A DNA stretch of 64,000 bases from Acidobacteriota bacterium (GCA_019242475.1 JAFAVK010000023.1:1-64000), one strand, 5' to 3'; shown: positions 16,361 through 26,437, counted from the first letter of the stretch. The notes: generated from the sequence alone by a model not told the origin. Numbers and translations: made by a program.

Positions 16361-17142
16361 AAGTCTGTCGGGAGCGCCAGCGTCTCGCGGTAGGCGCGCG
16401 CGTGCGGCTCGTCAGAGTTAAGAAAAGCTTCGGGGGTGTCCAGAAGAACGATACGGCCGGCGCTCATCAGCGCGACGCGCGTGCCGAGCGTGAGCGCCTC
16501 GCGCACGTCGTGCGTGACGAAGACGACGGTCTTGTTCAATCTCTTCTGTAACGCGGCAAACTCTCTTTGCAGCGCCGCGCGGGTTAGCGGGTCGAGCGCG
16601 CCGAAGGGCTCGTCCATCAGGAGCAGCGGCGGGTCTGCGGCCAGAGCGCGCGCCACGCCCACGCGCTGGCGCTGCCCGCCCGAAAGCTCCGCGGGGAAGC
16701 GCCCGGAGAATTTGCCGGGGTCGAGCCCGACCAATCTCAACAGTTCATCGACGCGCGCCGTCACACGCGACTCGTCCCAGCCTTCGAGCGTGGGGACGAG
16801 TCCGACGTTGCGGCCGACCGTGAAGTGCGGGAAGAGGCCGGCGTCCTGGATGACGTAGCCGGTGCGCCGCCTCAGCTCAATCGCGTCCCACGCGCGCGTG
16901 TCCCTGCCTTCGACCAGGACTTCGCCCGAGGTCGGTTCGAGCAGGCGGTTGACGAGCCTGAGCGTCGTCGTCTTCCCGCAGCCCGACTCGCCGAGCAGCA
17001 CGAGCGTCTCGCCGCGCAGGACTTCGAGGTCGAGCGCGTCGATGATCGGCGCGCTCACGCCCGGCGGCGCGTAGGTGACGCGGCGGAAGACGACGACGGC
17101 GTCGTCTTTGCGTGTCGGTTGATTTGAGATTTGAGATTCCAA
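16357..17142 (-). CDS. egtV: EgtV-like ABC transporter ATPase
   Basis: About 262 residues from a TTG at 17142. Walker A is GESGCGKTTTLRLVN, the Q-loop YVIQDAGLFPHFTVGRN, the signature LSGGQRQRVGVARALA, Walker B LLLMDEPFGALDP and the switch histidine FVTHD. It belongs to the glycine betaine/OpuCA class but lacks the usual C-terminal CBS pair, ending soon after the core (RAYRETLALPTDL). The start is uncertain: no ATG exists between the egtA stop and the core. The first codons are a heptamer array translated as NLESQISNQ. It energises the fused permease encoded 4 bases downstream. Confidence 0.85.
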   Translation of the reverse strand: MESQISNQPTRKDDAVVVFRRVTYAPPGVSAPIIDALDLEVLRGETLVLLGESGCGKTTTLRLVNRLLEPTSGEVLVEGRDTRAWDAIELRRRTGYVIQDAGLFPHFTVGRNVGLVPTLEGWDESRVTARVDELLRLVGLDPGKFSGRFPAELSGGQRQRVGVARALAADPPLLLMDEPFGALDPLTRAALQREFAALQKRLNKTVVFVTHDVREALTLGTRVALMSAGRIVLLDTPEAFLNSDEPHARAYRETLALPTDL

Positions 17143-17157
17143 ATTTGAAACTCTTGT
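17113..17157. repeat. heptamer repeat at the egtA-egtV junction
   Basis: Words of the form tttgaga tttgaga ttccaaa tttgaaa fill the gap between the egtA stop and the ATPase core and supply the candidate TTG start. It is short, with weak mirror symmetry. Confidence 0.7.
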
Positions 17158-18527
17158 CAGGCGACGCGCAGGTGCTCGAAGAGTCGCTGCATCGAGCCGT
17201 GCCAGGAGCCGTCGAAGTTGCGCAGGAGGATGTCTGCGGGGCAGACGCCCTCGTTGACGACGCGCTCGACGAGAATGTCGAGGTAGGCCGTCTCGTCGGG
17301 CGCGACGCGCCTCAAGCCTTCGACGGCGAGCCGGACTATTTCGCGCGCGAGGCGGAGCACGTCCACGCCCGCGCACTTCGCGGCGAGCCCTTCGCGCGCG
17401 ACGCGCTCGCGCAGGAGCAGGGCGTCGGCGGCTTTGAGTTTCGGCGCGAGGCGGAGCGCTTCGTCGAGCGCGTGGTCGTCGTAGAGCAGCCCCTTCCAGA
17501 GCGCTTGCAGCGCCATCGAGTATTCGAGGCCGCCCGCGTCGGCGCTGCGCAGCTCGACGTGCTGCTTGAGGCGCGCGTCGGTGAAGACGGTCGTCAGGTG
17601 GTCGGCCCAGTCGCCGAAGACGGGCGCGAGGCCGGCGCGCCCGCTCTCAAGGAACTCGCGGAAGGGGAGCCCCGCGACCGCGCCGATGTAGCGCCCGCCG
17701 CGCTGCGCGAAGATCATCGGCACGCCGAGTGCGTACCGCACGTAGTCCGCGGGCTCGAAGTCGTCGCGCAGCGCGGGCGGCGCCATCCCCGAGCGGTCGG
17801 GGTCTGTGTCGAGCCAGGCGGCGGCGCGCGTTGACTTGTAGCCGGAGGGGCGACCCTGCTCGAACGGCGAGTTGGCGAAGATGGCCGTGACGACGGGCGC
17901 GAGGCGGTTGCCGACGAGGAACTTCTTGCAGAGGTCTGCGGGCGGGCCGTAGTCGAGGTTCGCCTGCACGGTGCAGGTGCGGCACATCATGTCCCAGGCG
18001 CGGCGGCCCCGCGAGGCGAGGTAGGGGCGCATCACCTCGTAGCGCAGTTTGGGGAACCAGCGCTGCTCCTCGATGGAGCGCAGGGGGTCGAAGCCGACGG
18101 CGAGGAAGGCGAGGCGGTTGGCCTCGGCGACTTCGCGGAGCCGCGCGAGGTAGCGCCGCAGCTCGCGCTCCACGTCCGAGAGTCGGCGCTGCGGCGCGCC
18201 CGAGAACTCGACCTGTCCGCCGGGCTCGACCGTCAGGCGGTTCATCTGCCCGTCGTTCGCCTCGATAATCGTCCCGCCCTCGTGGACGAGGTCGCGCGAA
18301 GAGGGCGCGAAGCCGGCGAGCACGCCCTGCACCTGCGCGGCGTCGATGCGTTCGAGCCCGCGCGCGCGGTCGTAGCCGAACAGCTCCAGCTCCGCCCCGC
18401 ACATCCAGTCGGCGCGCGGCTTCTCGCCCCGCAAAAGGTTCTCGACGAAGAGCGGCACCGACCCGCCCGTGACCGGGTCGGTCAGCGCGGGGAAGCCCTC
18501 GCCGCTCGTCCTTGGGTGGTGAGACAT
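17157..18527 (-). CDS. egtA: glutamate-cysteine ligase of the ergothioneine pathway
   Basis: A 456-residue protein from ATG 18527 (MSHHPRTSGEGFPAL). It belongs to the GCS2/plant-type glutamate-cysteine ligase family: GAELELFGYD, HEGGTIIEANDGQMNRLTVE (substrate and metal site), MCRTCTVQANLDYG and HVELRSADAG. It joins glutamate and cysteine with ATP to give gamma-glutamylcysteine, the thiol donor for type I EgtB. Location between egtD and the transporter supports EgtA over a glutathione-pathway GshA. An in-frame extension upstream (to 18596) is only translated heptamer repeat. There is no good ribosome site; the 76-base gap to egtD is a perfect hairpin. Confidence 0.88.
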   Translation of the reverse strand: MSHHPRTSGEGFPALTDPVTGGSVPLFVENLLRGEKPRADWMCGAELELFGYDRARGLERIDAAQVQGVLAGFAPSSRDLVHEGGTIIEANDGQMNRLTVEPGGQVEFSGAPQRRLSDVERELRRYLARLREVAEANRLAFLAVGFDPLRSIEEQRWFPKLRYEVMRPYLASRGRRAWDMMCRTCTVQANLDYGPPADLCKKFLVGNRLAPVVTAIFANSPFEQGRPSGYKSTRAAAWLDTDPDRSGMAPPALRDDFEPADYVRYALGVPMIFAQRGGRYIGAVAGLPFREFLESGRAGLAPVFGDWADHLTTVFTDARLKQHVELRSADAGGLEYSMALQALWKGLLYDDHALDEALRLAPKLKAADALLLRERVAREGLAAKCAGVDVLRLAREIVRLAVEGLRRVAPDETAYLDILVERVVNEGVCPADILLRNFDGSWHGSMQRLFEHLRVA

Positions 18528-18537
18528 TCTGTTAAGT

Positions 18538-18608
18538 GATGAGTGATGAGTGATGAGTGATGAATTAAAGACCGCAGTTAATTCATCACTCATCACTCAT
18601 CACTCATC
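18538..18608. repeat. perfect heptamer hairpin between egtD and egtA
   Basis: Two exact 31-base arms (18538-18568, 18578-18608) of gatgagt/gatgaat words flank a 9-base loop. The variant word is mirrored. The distal arm contains the egtD stop codon and the hairpin ends about 10 bases before the egtA start, so it could attenuate or stabilise the operon mRNA. Confidence 0.95.
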
Positions 18609-19629
18609 GTTTGCCTTCTGCCACGAAGAGGTTGCTGCTGAAGCGCCCGGCCGGGTCGAGCCAGGTCTGCTCGCGCGCGAAGCCCGTCTCGGCGGCGAGC
18701 GCGGAGAGTTCGTCGAGCGAATACTTGTAGGAGTTCTCCGTGTGTATGCGCTCGCCCGCGCGGAAGTTGATTTCGAGGTCGAGCGCGCCGACGCGGACGG
18801 TCTGTGCGCACGTGCTTTCGAGGTGCATCTCGACGCGGCCCTCCCGCTCGTCGTAGAGGGCGACGTGGCGGAAGTCGCGCAGGGAGAAGTCGGCGCCCAG
18901 CTCGCGGTTGATGCGCGCGAGGAGGTTGAGGTTGAAGGCGGCCGTGACGCCGAGCGGGTCGTCGTAGGCCGCTTCGAGCGTCGCGGCGTCCTTCTTCAAG
19001 TCGGCGCCGAGGAGCAGGCGGTCGCCGGGCCGGAGCGCGGCGCGCACGCGTCGGAGGAAGTCGCGCGCCTCCGCGCGGTCGAAGTTGCCGACGTTCGAGC
19101 CGAGGAAGAGGACGAGCGCGCGCGCGCCCTCTTCGAAGTTCTCCCGCAGGCGCGGGAGCGCCGTGTCGTAGTCGGCGGCGTAGGCCGTCACGCCCAGGCC
19201 CTCGTAGTCGCCGAGCAGGGCGCTCGCACTCTCTTCGAGCGCGGCGGTCGAGATGTCCACGGGCACGTAGCGCAGGCGCGTCTGGGCGGCGAGCAGCACG
19301 TCGATGATGCGGCGCGTCTTCGCGGCGGAGCCCGAGCCCAGCTCGAAGAGCGTGAGGCGGCGCGCCCCGTCCCGAGCCTTCTCAACAATCTCGGCGGCGT
19401 GGCGCGCGAAGATGTCGGCCTCGGCGCGCGTGAGGTAGTATTCGGGCACGAGGCAGATGGCGTCGAAGAGGCGCGAGCCCAGGCCGTCGTAGAAGTATTT
19501 CGGCAGGAGGAACTTTCTCTGCGCGGTCAGGCCGCGCCGCACGTCCGCGGCGAAGTCGTCGGCGACCGCGGCCGTGAGCCTGTGGATGAGGAGCCGCGCG
19601 GCCTGCTCCGTACTCGCGGGGTGAGACAT
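18604..19629 (-). CDS. egtD: L-histidine N-alpha-methyltransferase
   Basis: 341 residues, the normal EgtD length. Diagnostic stretches are LPKYFYDGLGSRLFDAIC (about 42-59), VPEYYLTRAE, the SAM-binding LFELGSGSAAKTRRIID (94-110), LFLGSNVGNF and YDEREGRVEMHLES. It trimethylates histidine to hercynine using three S-adenosylmethionine molecules, the first step of ergothioneine synthesis. The start has GAGGGGAG about 10 bases upstream. It is the first gene of the minus-strand operon egtD-egtA-egtV-egtU and diverges from egtB across a 160-base control region. Confidence 0.95.
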   Translation of the reverse strand: MSHPASTEQAARLLIHRLTAAVADDFAADVRRGLTAQRKFLLPKYFYDGLGSRLFDAICLVPEYYLTRAEADIFARHAAEIVEKARDGARRLTLFELGSGSAAKTRRIIDVLLAAQTRLRYVPVDISTAALEESASALLGDYEGLGVTAYAADYDTALPRLRENFEEGARALVLFLGSNVGNFDRAEARDFLRRVRAALRPGDRLLLGADLKKDAATLEAAYDDPLGVTAAFNLNLLARINRELGADFSLRDFRHVALYDEREGRVEMHLESTCAQTVRVGALDLEINFRAGERIHTENSYKYSLDELSALAAETGFAREQTWLDPAGRFSSNLFVAEGKR

Positions 19630-19678
19630 CTGTCGGGCTCCCCTCGTCTGCTTAAGAAAGCTGCTGTATCATAAACCA

Positions 19679-19786
19679 AGGAGTCAGGAGTCAGAAGTCG
19701 GAAGAAAAACTTTCGTCGCTGGAATCCTGCGGTTCTCATCATTAACCTACGCAAAGCGGAGCCTTCTGACTTCTGACTCCCTCTCT
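19679..19786. repeat. heptamer-armed element with the shared 60-base core (copy 1)
   Basis: Arms of cttctga/gtcagaa words flank a core that, read on the minus strand, begins GGCTCCGCTT and ends AAAGTTTTTC. The same core recurs at 32292-32398 and 32731-32826 with different arms. It lies in the divergent egtD/egtB promoter region, so promoters must sit within or beside it. Confidence 0.85.
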
Positions 19787-19789
19787 CTT

Positions 19790-21088
19790 ATGCACGAACA
19801 GGCCGAACAGATCGCTCTGGAACTGACCGAGGCGCGCGCCGGGACGCTGCGCCTCTTCGACCTGGCGGACGAGTCGGAGCTGCACCGCAGCCCGGGCTTC
19901 GGCTACCGCCCCATCATCTGGCACCTCGCGCACATCGGCGTCTTCGAGTCGTACTGGCTCCTGCAAAAGCTGTCGGGCCAGGCGCCGCCCGACCCGGCCT
20001 ACGAGCGCGTCTTCGACCCGATCCGCACGCCGCGCGAGGAGTCGAAGGACTTGCCCCGGCGCCCCGAGATGGAAGGCTACCTGCGCCGCGTCCGCGCGGG
20101 CGTGCTCGAAGCGCTCGACCGCTTCGACTTTGACGACGCAGACCCTTTGCAGGCCGGCGGGTACATTTTTCAACTCGTCCTCGAACACGAGCGGCAGCAC
20201 CAGGAGACGCTCTGCTACCTCTTCCAGATGCTCGACCCTTCGAAGAAGGCGCTCCCCGACGCCCCCCGGCCCGCCGCGTTCGAGGGAGCTACGGCCGCCA
20301 CGGGGGAAATGGTTTCGATACCCGCGGGCACTTTCCTGTCGGGCGCGCCCTGGGACTCCTTCGCCTACGACAACGAGCGCCCGGCGCACGAGGTCACGCT
20401 CCCCGCGTTCCGCATCGCGCGCGCGCCCGTGACGAACGGCGAGTACGCGCGCTTCTTCGAAGAGGGCGGCTACGAGCGGCGCGAGTTCTGGTCGGAAGAG
20501 GGCTGGGCTCGGCGTGAGCAGGAGGGCTGGCGGTGCCCGCTCTACTGGCGGCGCGAGGGCTCTGCCTGGGTCGAGCGGGGCATGTTCGAGGAGTGGGAGT
20601 TGAGAGTCGAACACCCCGTCACCGGCGTCAGTTGGTTCGAGGCGGAGGCTTACGCGAAGTTCGCGGGCCGGCGTCTGCCGACCGAGGCCGAGTGGGAGCG
20701 CGCCGCCTCGTGGGACGCTTCGACGGGCACGAAACGCCGCTACGCCTGGGGCGACGAAGCGCCCGACGACACGCGTGCCAACTTCGGCCGCCGCCAATGG
20801 GGCACGACGCCCGTCGGCTCCTACCCGCGCGGCGCGTCCGCCGCGGGCTGCCTCGACATGAACGGCAACGTCTGGGAGTGGACTGCCACGCCCTTCGAAG
20901 GCTTCCCCGGCTTCGAGCCCTTCCCCTACCCCGAATACTCGCAGGAGTGGTTCGACGGCGACCACCGCGTGCTCAAGGGCGGCTCCTGGGCCACGAGCCC
21001 TTCGGTGCTGCGCACCTCTTTCCGCAACTTCTTCCGCCGCCCCTTCCGCATCGCCTTCGCCGGCCTCCGCCTTGCCGAAGACGCCTGA
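19790..21088 (+). CDS. egtB: ergothioneine synthase, iron-dependent sulfoxide synthase
   Basis: 432 residues. The N-terminal DinB-like four-helix domain contributes the iron ligands: H48 in IIWHLAHIG, and H133 and H137 in LEHERQHQET, the usual three-histidine set. The C-terminal part (about 160-430) is a formylglycine-generating-type fold: MVSIPAGTFLSGA, PVTNGEYARF, PVTGVSWFEAEAYAKFAG, RLPTEAEWERAA, NGNVWEWTATPF and LKGGSW. It couples hercynine with gamma-glutamylcysteine (or cysteine) and oxygen to form the C-S bond. It is divergent from egtD. No ribosome site is evident before the ATG. Confidence 0.92.
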   Translation: MHEQAEQIALELTEARAGTLRLFDLADESELHRSPGFGYRPIIWHLAHIGVFESYWLLQKLSGQAPPDPAYERVFDPIRTPREESKDLPRRPEMEGYLRRVRAGVLEALDRFDFDDADPLQAGGYIFQLVLEHERQHQETLCYLFQMLDPSKKALPDAPRPAAFEGATAATGEMVSIPAGTFLSGAPWDSFAYDNERPAHEVTLPAFRIARAPVTNGEYARFFEEGGYERREFWSEEGWARREQEGWRCPLYWRREGSAWVERGMFEEWELRVEHPVTGVSWFEAEAYAKFAGRRLPTEAEWERAASWDASTGTKRRYAWGDEAPDDTRANFGRRQWGTTPVGSYPRGASAAGCLDMNGNVWEWTATPFEGFPGFEPFPYPEYSQEWFDGDHRVLKGGSWATSPSVLRTSFRNFFRRPFRIAFAGLRLAEDA

Positions 21089-21111
21089 CCTCCGGGCGGG
21101 CCGCCGCGACC

Positions 21112-22296
21112 CTACGGCTGCGCCTTCGCCCGCTTGAGGGCCGCGGTGCGATCCTTAAACTTCCCCAGCGCTTCAGACGCCTGTGGGCCGAGAGGCTTCT
21201 TGGCAATGTTGCCCAGGGCCGACTCGGCCTTCTGCGCGGACTCGGCCGTCCAGGCGTCGTCGGTCGTGTTGTTCAGAAAGAAGAGGACGTTGATGAGCCC
21301 CTGCGGCGACAGCTCGTCGATCTTCGACTCGTCGAGAAGCGCGAGCGCCTGCTCGACCGCCTGCGGGTCGGAGTGGTATTCCGTCTTCAGGGCGCCCGTC
21401 GTCCTGAGCCGCTCCTTCTCGTCGGGAGAGTTCAACTGCCTGAGGAGGAGGCCGAGTCTCTTGCTCCGGTCGAGGTTGAGGACGATGTTGGCGGGCGGGT
21501 TACGGCCGCCGTTGGCCGGGGGCGTCTGGTTCGAAGAGCCGGGGCGCGGCGTCGGCGGGCCGGGCGAGTTCGACGCCGCGACGTTCCTGTTGTCGGCGTT
21601 GTTTGCGTTCGCGACGGACGGGCCGCGCGACGAGGTGAATGCGATGATGATGGCCGTGAGCCCGACGGCGGCGGCCGCAGCGCCCGCGAGGATGTGGAGA
21701 CGGTACCTCGGCCAAACACCCTTGGGCCGTTCGTCCGCCGGTTCGATCACCGTCGGTGCAACCGTCGGAGCCTTTTGCAAACCCCCGTCTTCTTCTTCTT
21801 CCTCTTCCTGCGCGTCGGCCCCCGCCTTCTCAAGCCACGCGGGCAAGGGCGCCTCGACGGGCGGGGGCGGCGGGAGGGGCGTGCGTCCTTCCGGGCGCGC
21901 GGGCGGCGCGCCGAGGATGCCGGTCAGGTCGCCGACGAGAGTCGAGAAGCCGGCGTGCGTCGTCTCGCCTTTCCAGTCCGTGAGGTCGGCCGCCTGGATG
22001 CGTCTGAACTCAAGCGGGAGCTTGACCTGCTCGATGAAGACGGGGACGAGCAGGTGGCGGTCTTTCGCGTCGGCCGCCTCGGTCTTGACCCACTCGCTGG
22101 CTACCGAGTTACTCGTCCAGAGGACGATGACGCAGCGCGCGGCCGCGAGTTGGGCCTCGATCACTTCGCCGTAGTCCTTGCCCGTGGGGATGCGCCTGTC
22201 CCACCAGACTGTCCAGCCGTGCTGTTCCAGCGCGGCCGCCAGCGCCTTCGCCGTCTGACGGTCGCGGCTCGCGTAGCTGAGAAAGATGTCGCTCAT
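21112..22296 (-). CDS. TIR-domain membrane protein
   Basis: From ATG 22296 (MSDIFLSYASRDRQ) the product has 394 residues. Residues 1-135 form a TIR domain: IFLSYASRD, GWTVWWDRRIPTGKDYGEVIEAQLAAARCVIVLWTS split by the usual loops, SEWVKTEA and LLVPVFIE. The catalytic-type glutamate of NADase TIRs could be E54 or E76, but this needs alignment. A proline and acid-rich linker leads to one membrane span (about 222-243, ILAGAAAAAVGLTAIIIAF), then an Asn/Pro-rich spacer and a helical C-terminal domain of about 120 residues. Possible roles are NAD-consuming defence or signalling scaffold. It faces egtB tail to tail with only 23 bases between. An N-terminal in-frame extension is probably untranslated. 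Confidence 0.85.
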   Translation of the reverse strand: MSDIFLSYASRDRQTAKALAAALEQHGWTVWWDRRIPTGKDYGEVIEAQLAAARCVIVLWTSNSVASEWVKTEAADAKDRHLLVPVFIEQVKLPLEFRRIQAADLTDWKGETTHAGFSTLVGDLTGILGAPPARPEGRTPLPPPPPVEAPLPAWLEKAGADAQEEEEEEDGGLQKAPTVAPTVIEPADERPKGVWPRYRLHILAGAAAAAVGLTAIIIAFTSSRGPSVANANNADNRNVAASNSPGPPTPRPGSSNQTPPANGGRNPPANIVLNLDRSKRLGLLLRQLNSPDEKERLRTTGALKTEYHSDPQAVEQALALLDESKIDELSPQGLINVLFFLNNTTDDAWTAESAQKAESALGNIAKKPLGPQASEALGKFKDRTAALKRAKAQP

Positions 22297-22442
22297 ATGA
22301 GTTCGTCGGCCCGCGGGATTCGAGAGGCCGGGCGTCGCCTTCGGGCGGTCAGGTTCGGGAAGCGCGGGCGCTCCGGGGGCGGCCGCTGAGGCTTCATACG
22401 CCAATTCAGGGCGCGAGTCAACGATTTTCGAGCCAATTTACC

Positions 22443-22472
22443 GTAAACATTGGGCGGCGGGGCGGCGTATAT
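22443..22472 (+). promoter_or_regulatory. conserved promoter/leader, copy 1
   Basis: GTAAAC at 22443-22448 and GTATAT at 22467-22472, 18 bases apart, followed by the leader GAGCCGGGGCACGCC. The same two boxes with the same spacing, and the same leader, precede the second permease pair at 25086-25115. The box sequences do not look like sigma-70, so an alternative sigma factor or operator is possible. Confidence 0.55.
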
Positions 22473-22525
22473 GTGACCGAGCCGGGGCACGCCTTTGTCT
22501 CCAAACTTCAAGCGGAAGTAGTCTT

Positions 22526-23770
<1,245 letters not shown>

Positions 23771-23784
23771 AAGGGACGGAAGAG

Positions 23785-25062
23785 ATGAGACTGAGGCTGC
23801 CCAAGTTCATCCCGCGCGAGACGCTCCTGATGGCGCTCGACAGCGTGTTGGCGAACAAGTTCCGCAGCGCGCTGACCATGCTCGGCATCGTCATCGGCGT
23901 GTCGGTCGCCATCATCGTCGCCTCGATCCTGTCGGGGATGCGCCAGAACATCGTCAAGATCGTCGAGGAGTACGGCACGAACAACATCTACGCCTTCCAC
24001 CTCACCACGGGGCCGCAGGTCGGCGAGCGCGACCAGTCCGAGCGCGCGCGCAAGCCCCTCACGCCCGAGGACGGCGAGGCCGTCGCGCGCCAGGCCCCCG
24101 CCATCGAGCAGGTCGCCCTGGAGGCGCCGAACATCGGCGGCTGGGGCAGCGGCTTCGACGACACCATCAGCATCAACGGCAAGACCTACCGCCGCGGCAA
24201 CACGCGCGCCGTGACCCCGAACATGGCCGAGATCGCCAACACCTCGCTCAAGGAGGGGCGCTTCTTCAACGAGCAGGAAGACCTCAACCGGCGCAACGTG
24301 ATGGTCATCGGCGTCAACGCCGCCGCCGCCCTCTTCCCAGACCAGCAGAGCGGCATCGTCGGCACCAAGGTCAAGATGGGCGGCTACGTCTGGGAGATCA
24401 TCGGCGTCCTCGCCAAGCGCAAGGCCACCTTCTTCGGCGAGAACGAAGAGGACAACGCCGTCTTCGTCCCGTTCCGCACCGGAAGACAGGTCGCGCCCGG
24501 CCGCAAGTTCGTCGTGCTCGTCATGCGCGCGCGGTCGGGGCAGTTGCAGGCGGCTGTTGACCAAGTTGAAGAAATCCTGCGCGCGCGCCGCCAGGTGCCC
24601 TTCGGCGAGCCGAACAACTTCGACGTGAAGACGGCCGACGCCTTCATCACGCAGTTCGACAGCATCTTCGGCATGATCGGCGTCATCGCCATCGCCATCT
24701 CAAGCGTCGGCCTGATGGTCGGGGGCATCGGCGTGATGAACATCATGCTCGTCTCCGTCACCGAGCGGACGCAGGAGATCGGCGTGCGCAAGGCCATCGG
24801 CGCCCGGCGCCGCGACATCGTGCACCAGTTCCTCTTCGAGGCGATGACGCTGACGATGCTGGGCGGCGTCATCGGCGTGCTCTTCTCGGTCGGCGTCAGC
24901 CAACTCGTCATGCTCCTCGTCCCCTCGCTGCCGGCCAGCATCCCCGCGTGGGCCGTGACCTCCGGCCTCCTGGTCTCGGTCGGGGTCGGCCTCATCTTCG
25001 GCGTCTGGCCCGCGATGAAGGCTTCGCGGCTCGACCCCATCCAGTGCCTGCGGTACGAGTAG
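23785..25062 (+). CDS. MacB-like ABC permease subunit B1
   Basis: 425 residues from ATG 23785, with AGGGA-type ribosome site. N-terminal span SALTMLGIVIGVSVAIIVAS, a periplasmic domain, then FGMIGVIAIAISSVGLMVGG and [20 protein letters not shown] (coupling helix) and two more spans ending [18 protein letters not shown]. It is more like ordinary MacB than subunit A1. Together A1 and B1 would form a mechanotransmission-type exporter of lipoproteins, peptides or lipids. The pair is repeated immediately downstream. Confidence 0.9.
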   Translation: MRLRLPKFIPRETLLMALDSVLANKFRSALTMLGIVIGVSVAIIVASILSGMRQNIVKIVEEYGTNNIYAFHLTTGPQVGERDQSERARKPLTPEDGEAVARQAPAIEQVALEAPNIGGWGSGFDDTISINGKTYRRGNTRAVTPNMAEIANTSLKEGRFFNEQEDLNRRNVMVIGVNAAAALFPDQQSGIVGTKVKMGGYVWEIIGVLAKRKATFFGENEEDNAVFVPFRTGRQVAPGRKFVVLVMRARSGQLQAAVDQVEEILRARRQVPFGEPNNFDVKTADAFITQFDSIFGMIGVIAIAISSVGLMVGGIGVMNIMLVSVTERTQEIGVRKAIGARRRDIVHQFLFEAMTLTMLGGVIGVLFSVGVSQLVMLLVPSLPASIPAWAVTSGLLVSVGVGLIFGVWPAMKASRLDPIQCLRYE

Positions 25063-25085
25063 GGAAGACTTCAAGCCACTTTCCT

Positions 25086-25115
25086 GTAAACATTAGGCGC
25101 GGCCCCGGCGTATGA
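25086..25115 (+). promoter_or_regulatory. conserved promoter/leader, copy 2
   Basis: GTAAAC at 25086-25091 and GTATGA at 25110-25115 with an 18-base spacer, then GAGCCGGGGCACGCC as in copy 1. Conservation of boxes and leader but not of bases between them argues for function. Confidence 0.55.
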
Positions 25116-25171
25116 GAGTCCGAGCCGGGGCACGCCTTTTTGTCTCCATAAATTTACGCGGAAGAGTCTTT

Positions 25172-26416
25172 ATGCGGACGATCTATACCTTCTACGTTGA
25201 CGCCGCGCGCATCGCCTTGCAGTCCATCTTCGCGCACAAGCTGCGCGCCTTCCTGACGCTGATCGGAATCATCATCGGGGTGGCGTCGGTGGTGGTGGTC
25301 GGCGCGGCCATCTCGGGCCTCAACACCTACGTCATGGACAAGGTCTCGGCGGTGCTCGGCACGAACCACTTCATGATCGCGCGCATGGCCGCGCACGGGA
25401 ACATCTCCGAGGAAGACTGGGAGAAGATGAACCGGCGCAACAAGCGGCTCGAATTCGAAGACTACGAGTGGGTGCGCGACCGCTGCGTCGCCTGCTCCGA
25501 GGTGGGCGCGCAGTTCCAGAATCGGGTCGATCTCTCGCACGAGGGCGAGAAGATGTACGGGACACAGGTGCAGGGCTGCACGGCCAACATGGTCAGCATC
25601 GAGGAGAAGACCATCGCCGAGGGGCGCTTCTTCCTGCCGCAGGAGGTGGACACGGCCGCCGCGGTCATCGTCATCGGCAACGACATCAAGGAGAAGTTCT
25701 ACCCCGGCCTCGACCCCGTCGGCCGCAGCTTGAGCGTCCGCGGCATCCCCCTCCAGGTCGTCGGCGTCGAGGAGAAGCGCGGCTCGATGTTCGGCAACTC
25801 GCTCGACAACCAGGCGTATATCCCGCTCACCACCTACCGGAAAATCTTCGGCGGCCGCCAGAGCATACAGATTCACGGCAAGGCCGCGAGCCGCGAGCAG
25901 TTTGACGCCGCCATCGAGGACGCGCGGATGGCGCTCCGCGACAAGCACAAGCTCAAGGGCGCCGACGAGGACGACTTCGGCGTCGTCAACACGGGCGAGA
26001 TCGCGGGCGACGTGGACTCCATCACGGGCGGCATCGCGATGGTCGTCACGCCGATCACCTTAATCTCGCTGGTCGTCGGCGGCATCGTCGTGATGAACAT
26101 CATGCTCGTGAGCGTGACCGAGCGCACCTTCGAGATCGGGCTCAGGAAGGCTTTGGGCGCGACGCGCAAGCAGGTGCTCTTGCAGTTCCTCATCGAGTCT
26201 TCGTTCCTGACGACCTTCGGCGGCGTGCTCGGGCTGCTCCTCGCCTTCGGCATCGTGTGGATCATCTCGGCGACGACGCCGGTGACGATGACGGTCACCA
26301 TCCTTTACATCTTCCTGTCGCTCGCCGTCTCGGGCGGCATCGGCATCGTCTCCGGCGTCTACCCGGCCTTCAAGGCTTCGCGCCTCGACCCGATTGTGGC
26401 GCTCGCGCGGAAGTAG
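25172..26416 (+). CDS. MacB-like ABC permease subunit A2
   Basis: 414 residues, the same length as A1, from ATG 25172 ([17 protein letters not shown]). It shares the N-terminal span, the [20 protein letters not shown] coupling segment and the C-terminal [12 protein letters not shown]. The periplasmic domain is more diverged than the membrane parts (compare [17 protein letters not shown] with [17 protein letters not shown]), as expected if the two pairs handle different cargo. It carries a pair of cysteines (DRCVACSE) at the position where A1 has CESCSA. No ATPase is fused. Confidence 0.9.
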   Translation: MRTIYTFYVDAARIALQSIFAHKLRAFLTLIGIIIGVASVVVVGAAISGLNTYVMDKVSAVLGTNHFMIARMAAHGNISEEDWEKMNRRNKRLEFEDYEWVRDRCVACSEVGAQFQNRVDLSHEGEKMYGTQVQGCTANMVSIEEKTIAEGRFFLPQEVDTAAAVIVIGNDIKEKFYPGLDPVGRSLSVRGIPLQVVGVEEKRGSMFGNSLDNQAYIPLTTYRKIFGGRQSIQIHGKAASREQFDAAIEDARMALRDKHKLKGADEDDFGVVNTGEIAGDVDSITGGIAMVVTPITLISLVVGGIVVMNIMLVSVTERTFEIGLRKALGATRKQVLLQFLIESSFLTTFGGVLGLLLAFGIVWIISATTPVTMTVTILYIFLSLAVSGGIGIVSGVYPAFKASRLDPIVALARK

Positions 26417-26437
26417 GAAGGGAGGCGGTTGAGGGTG

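Noticed and set aside
18528..18596. N-terminal extension of egtA (SLITHHSS)
   Set aside because: Translated gatgaat-family repeat. ATG 18527 gives the normal protein start.
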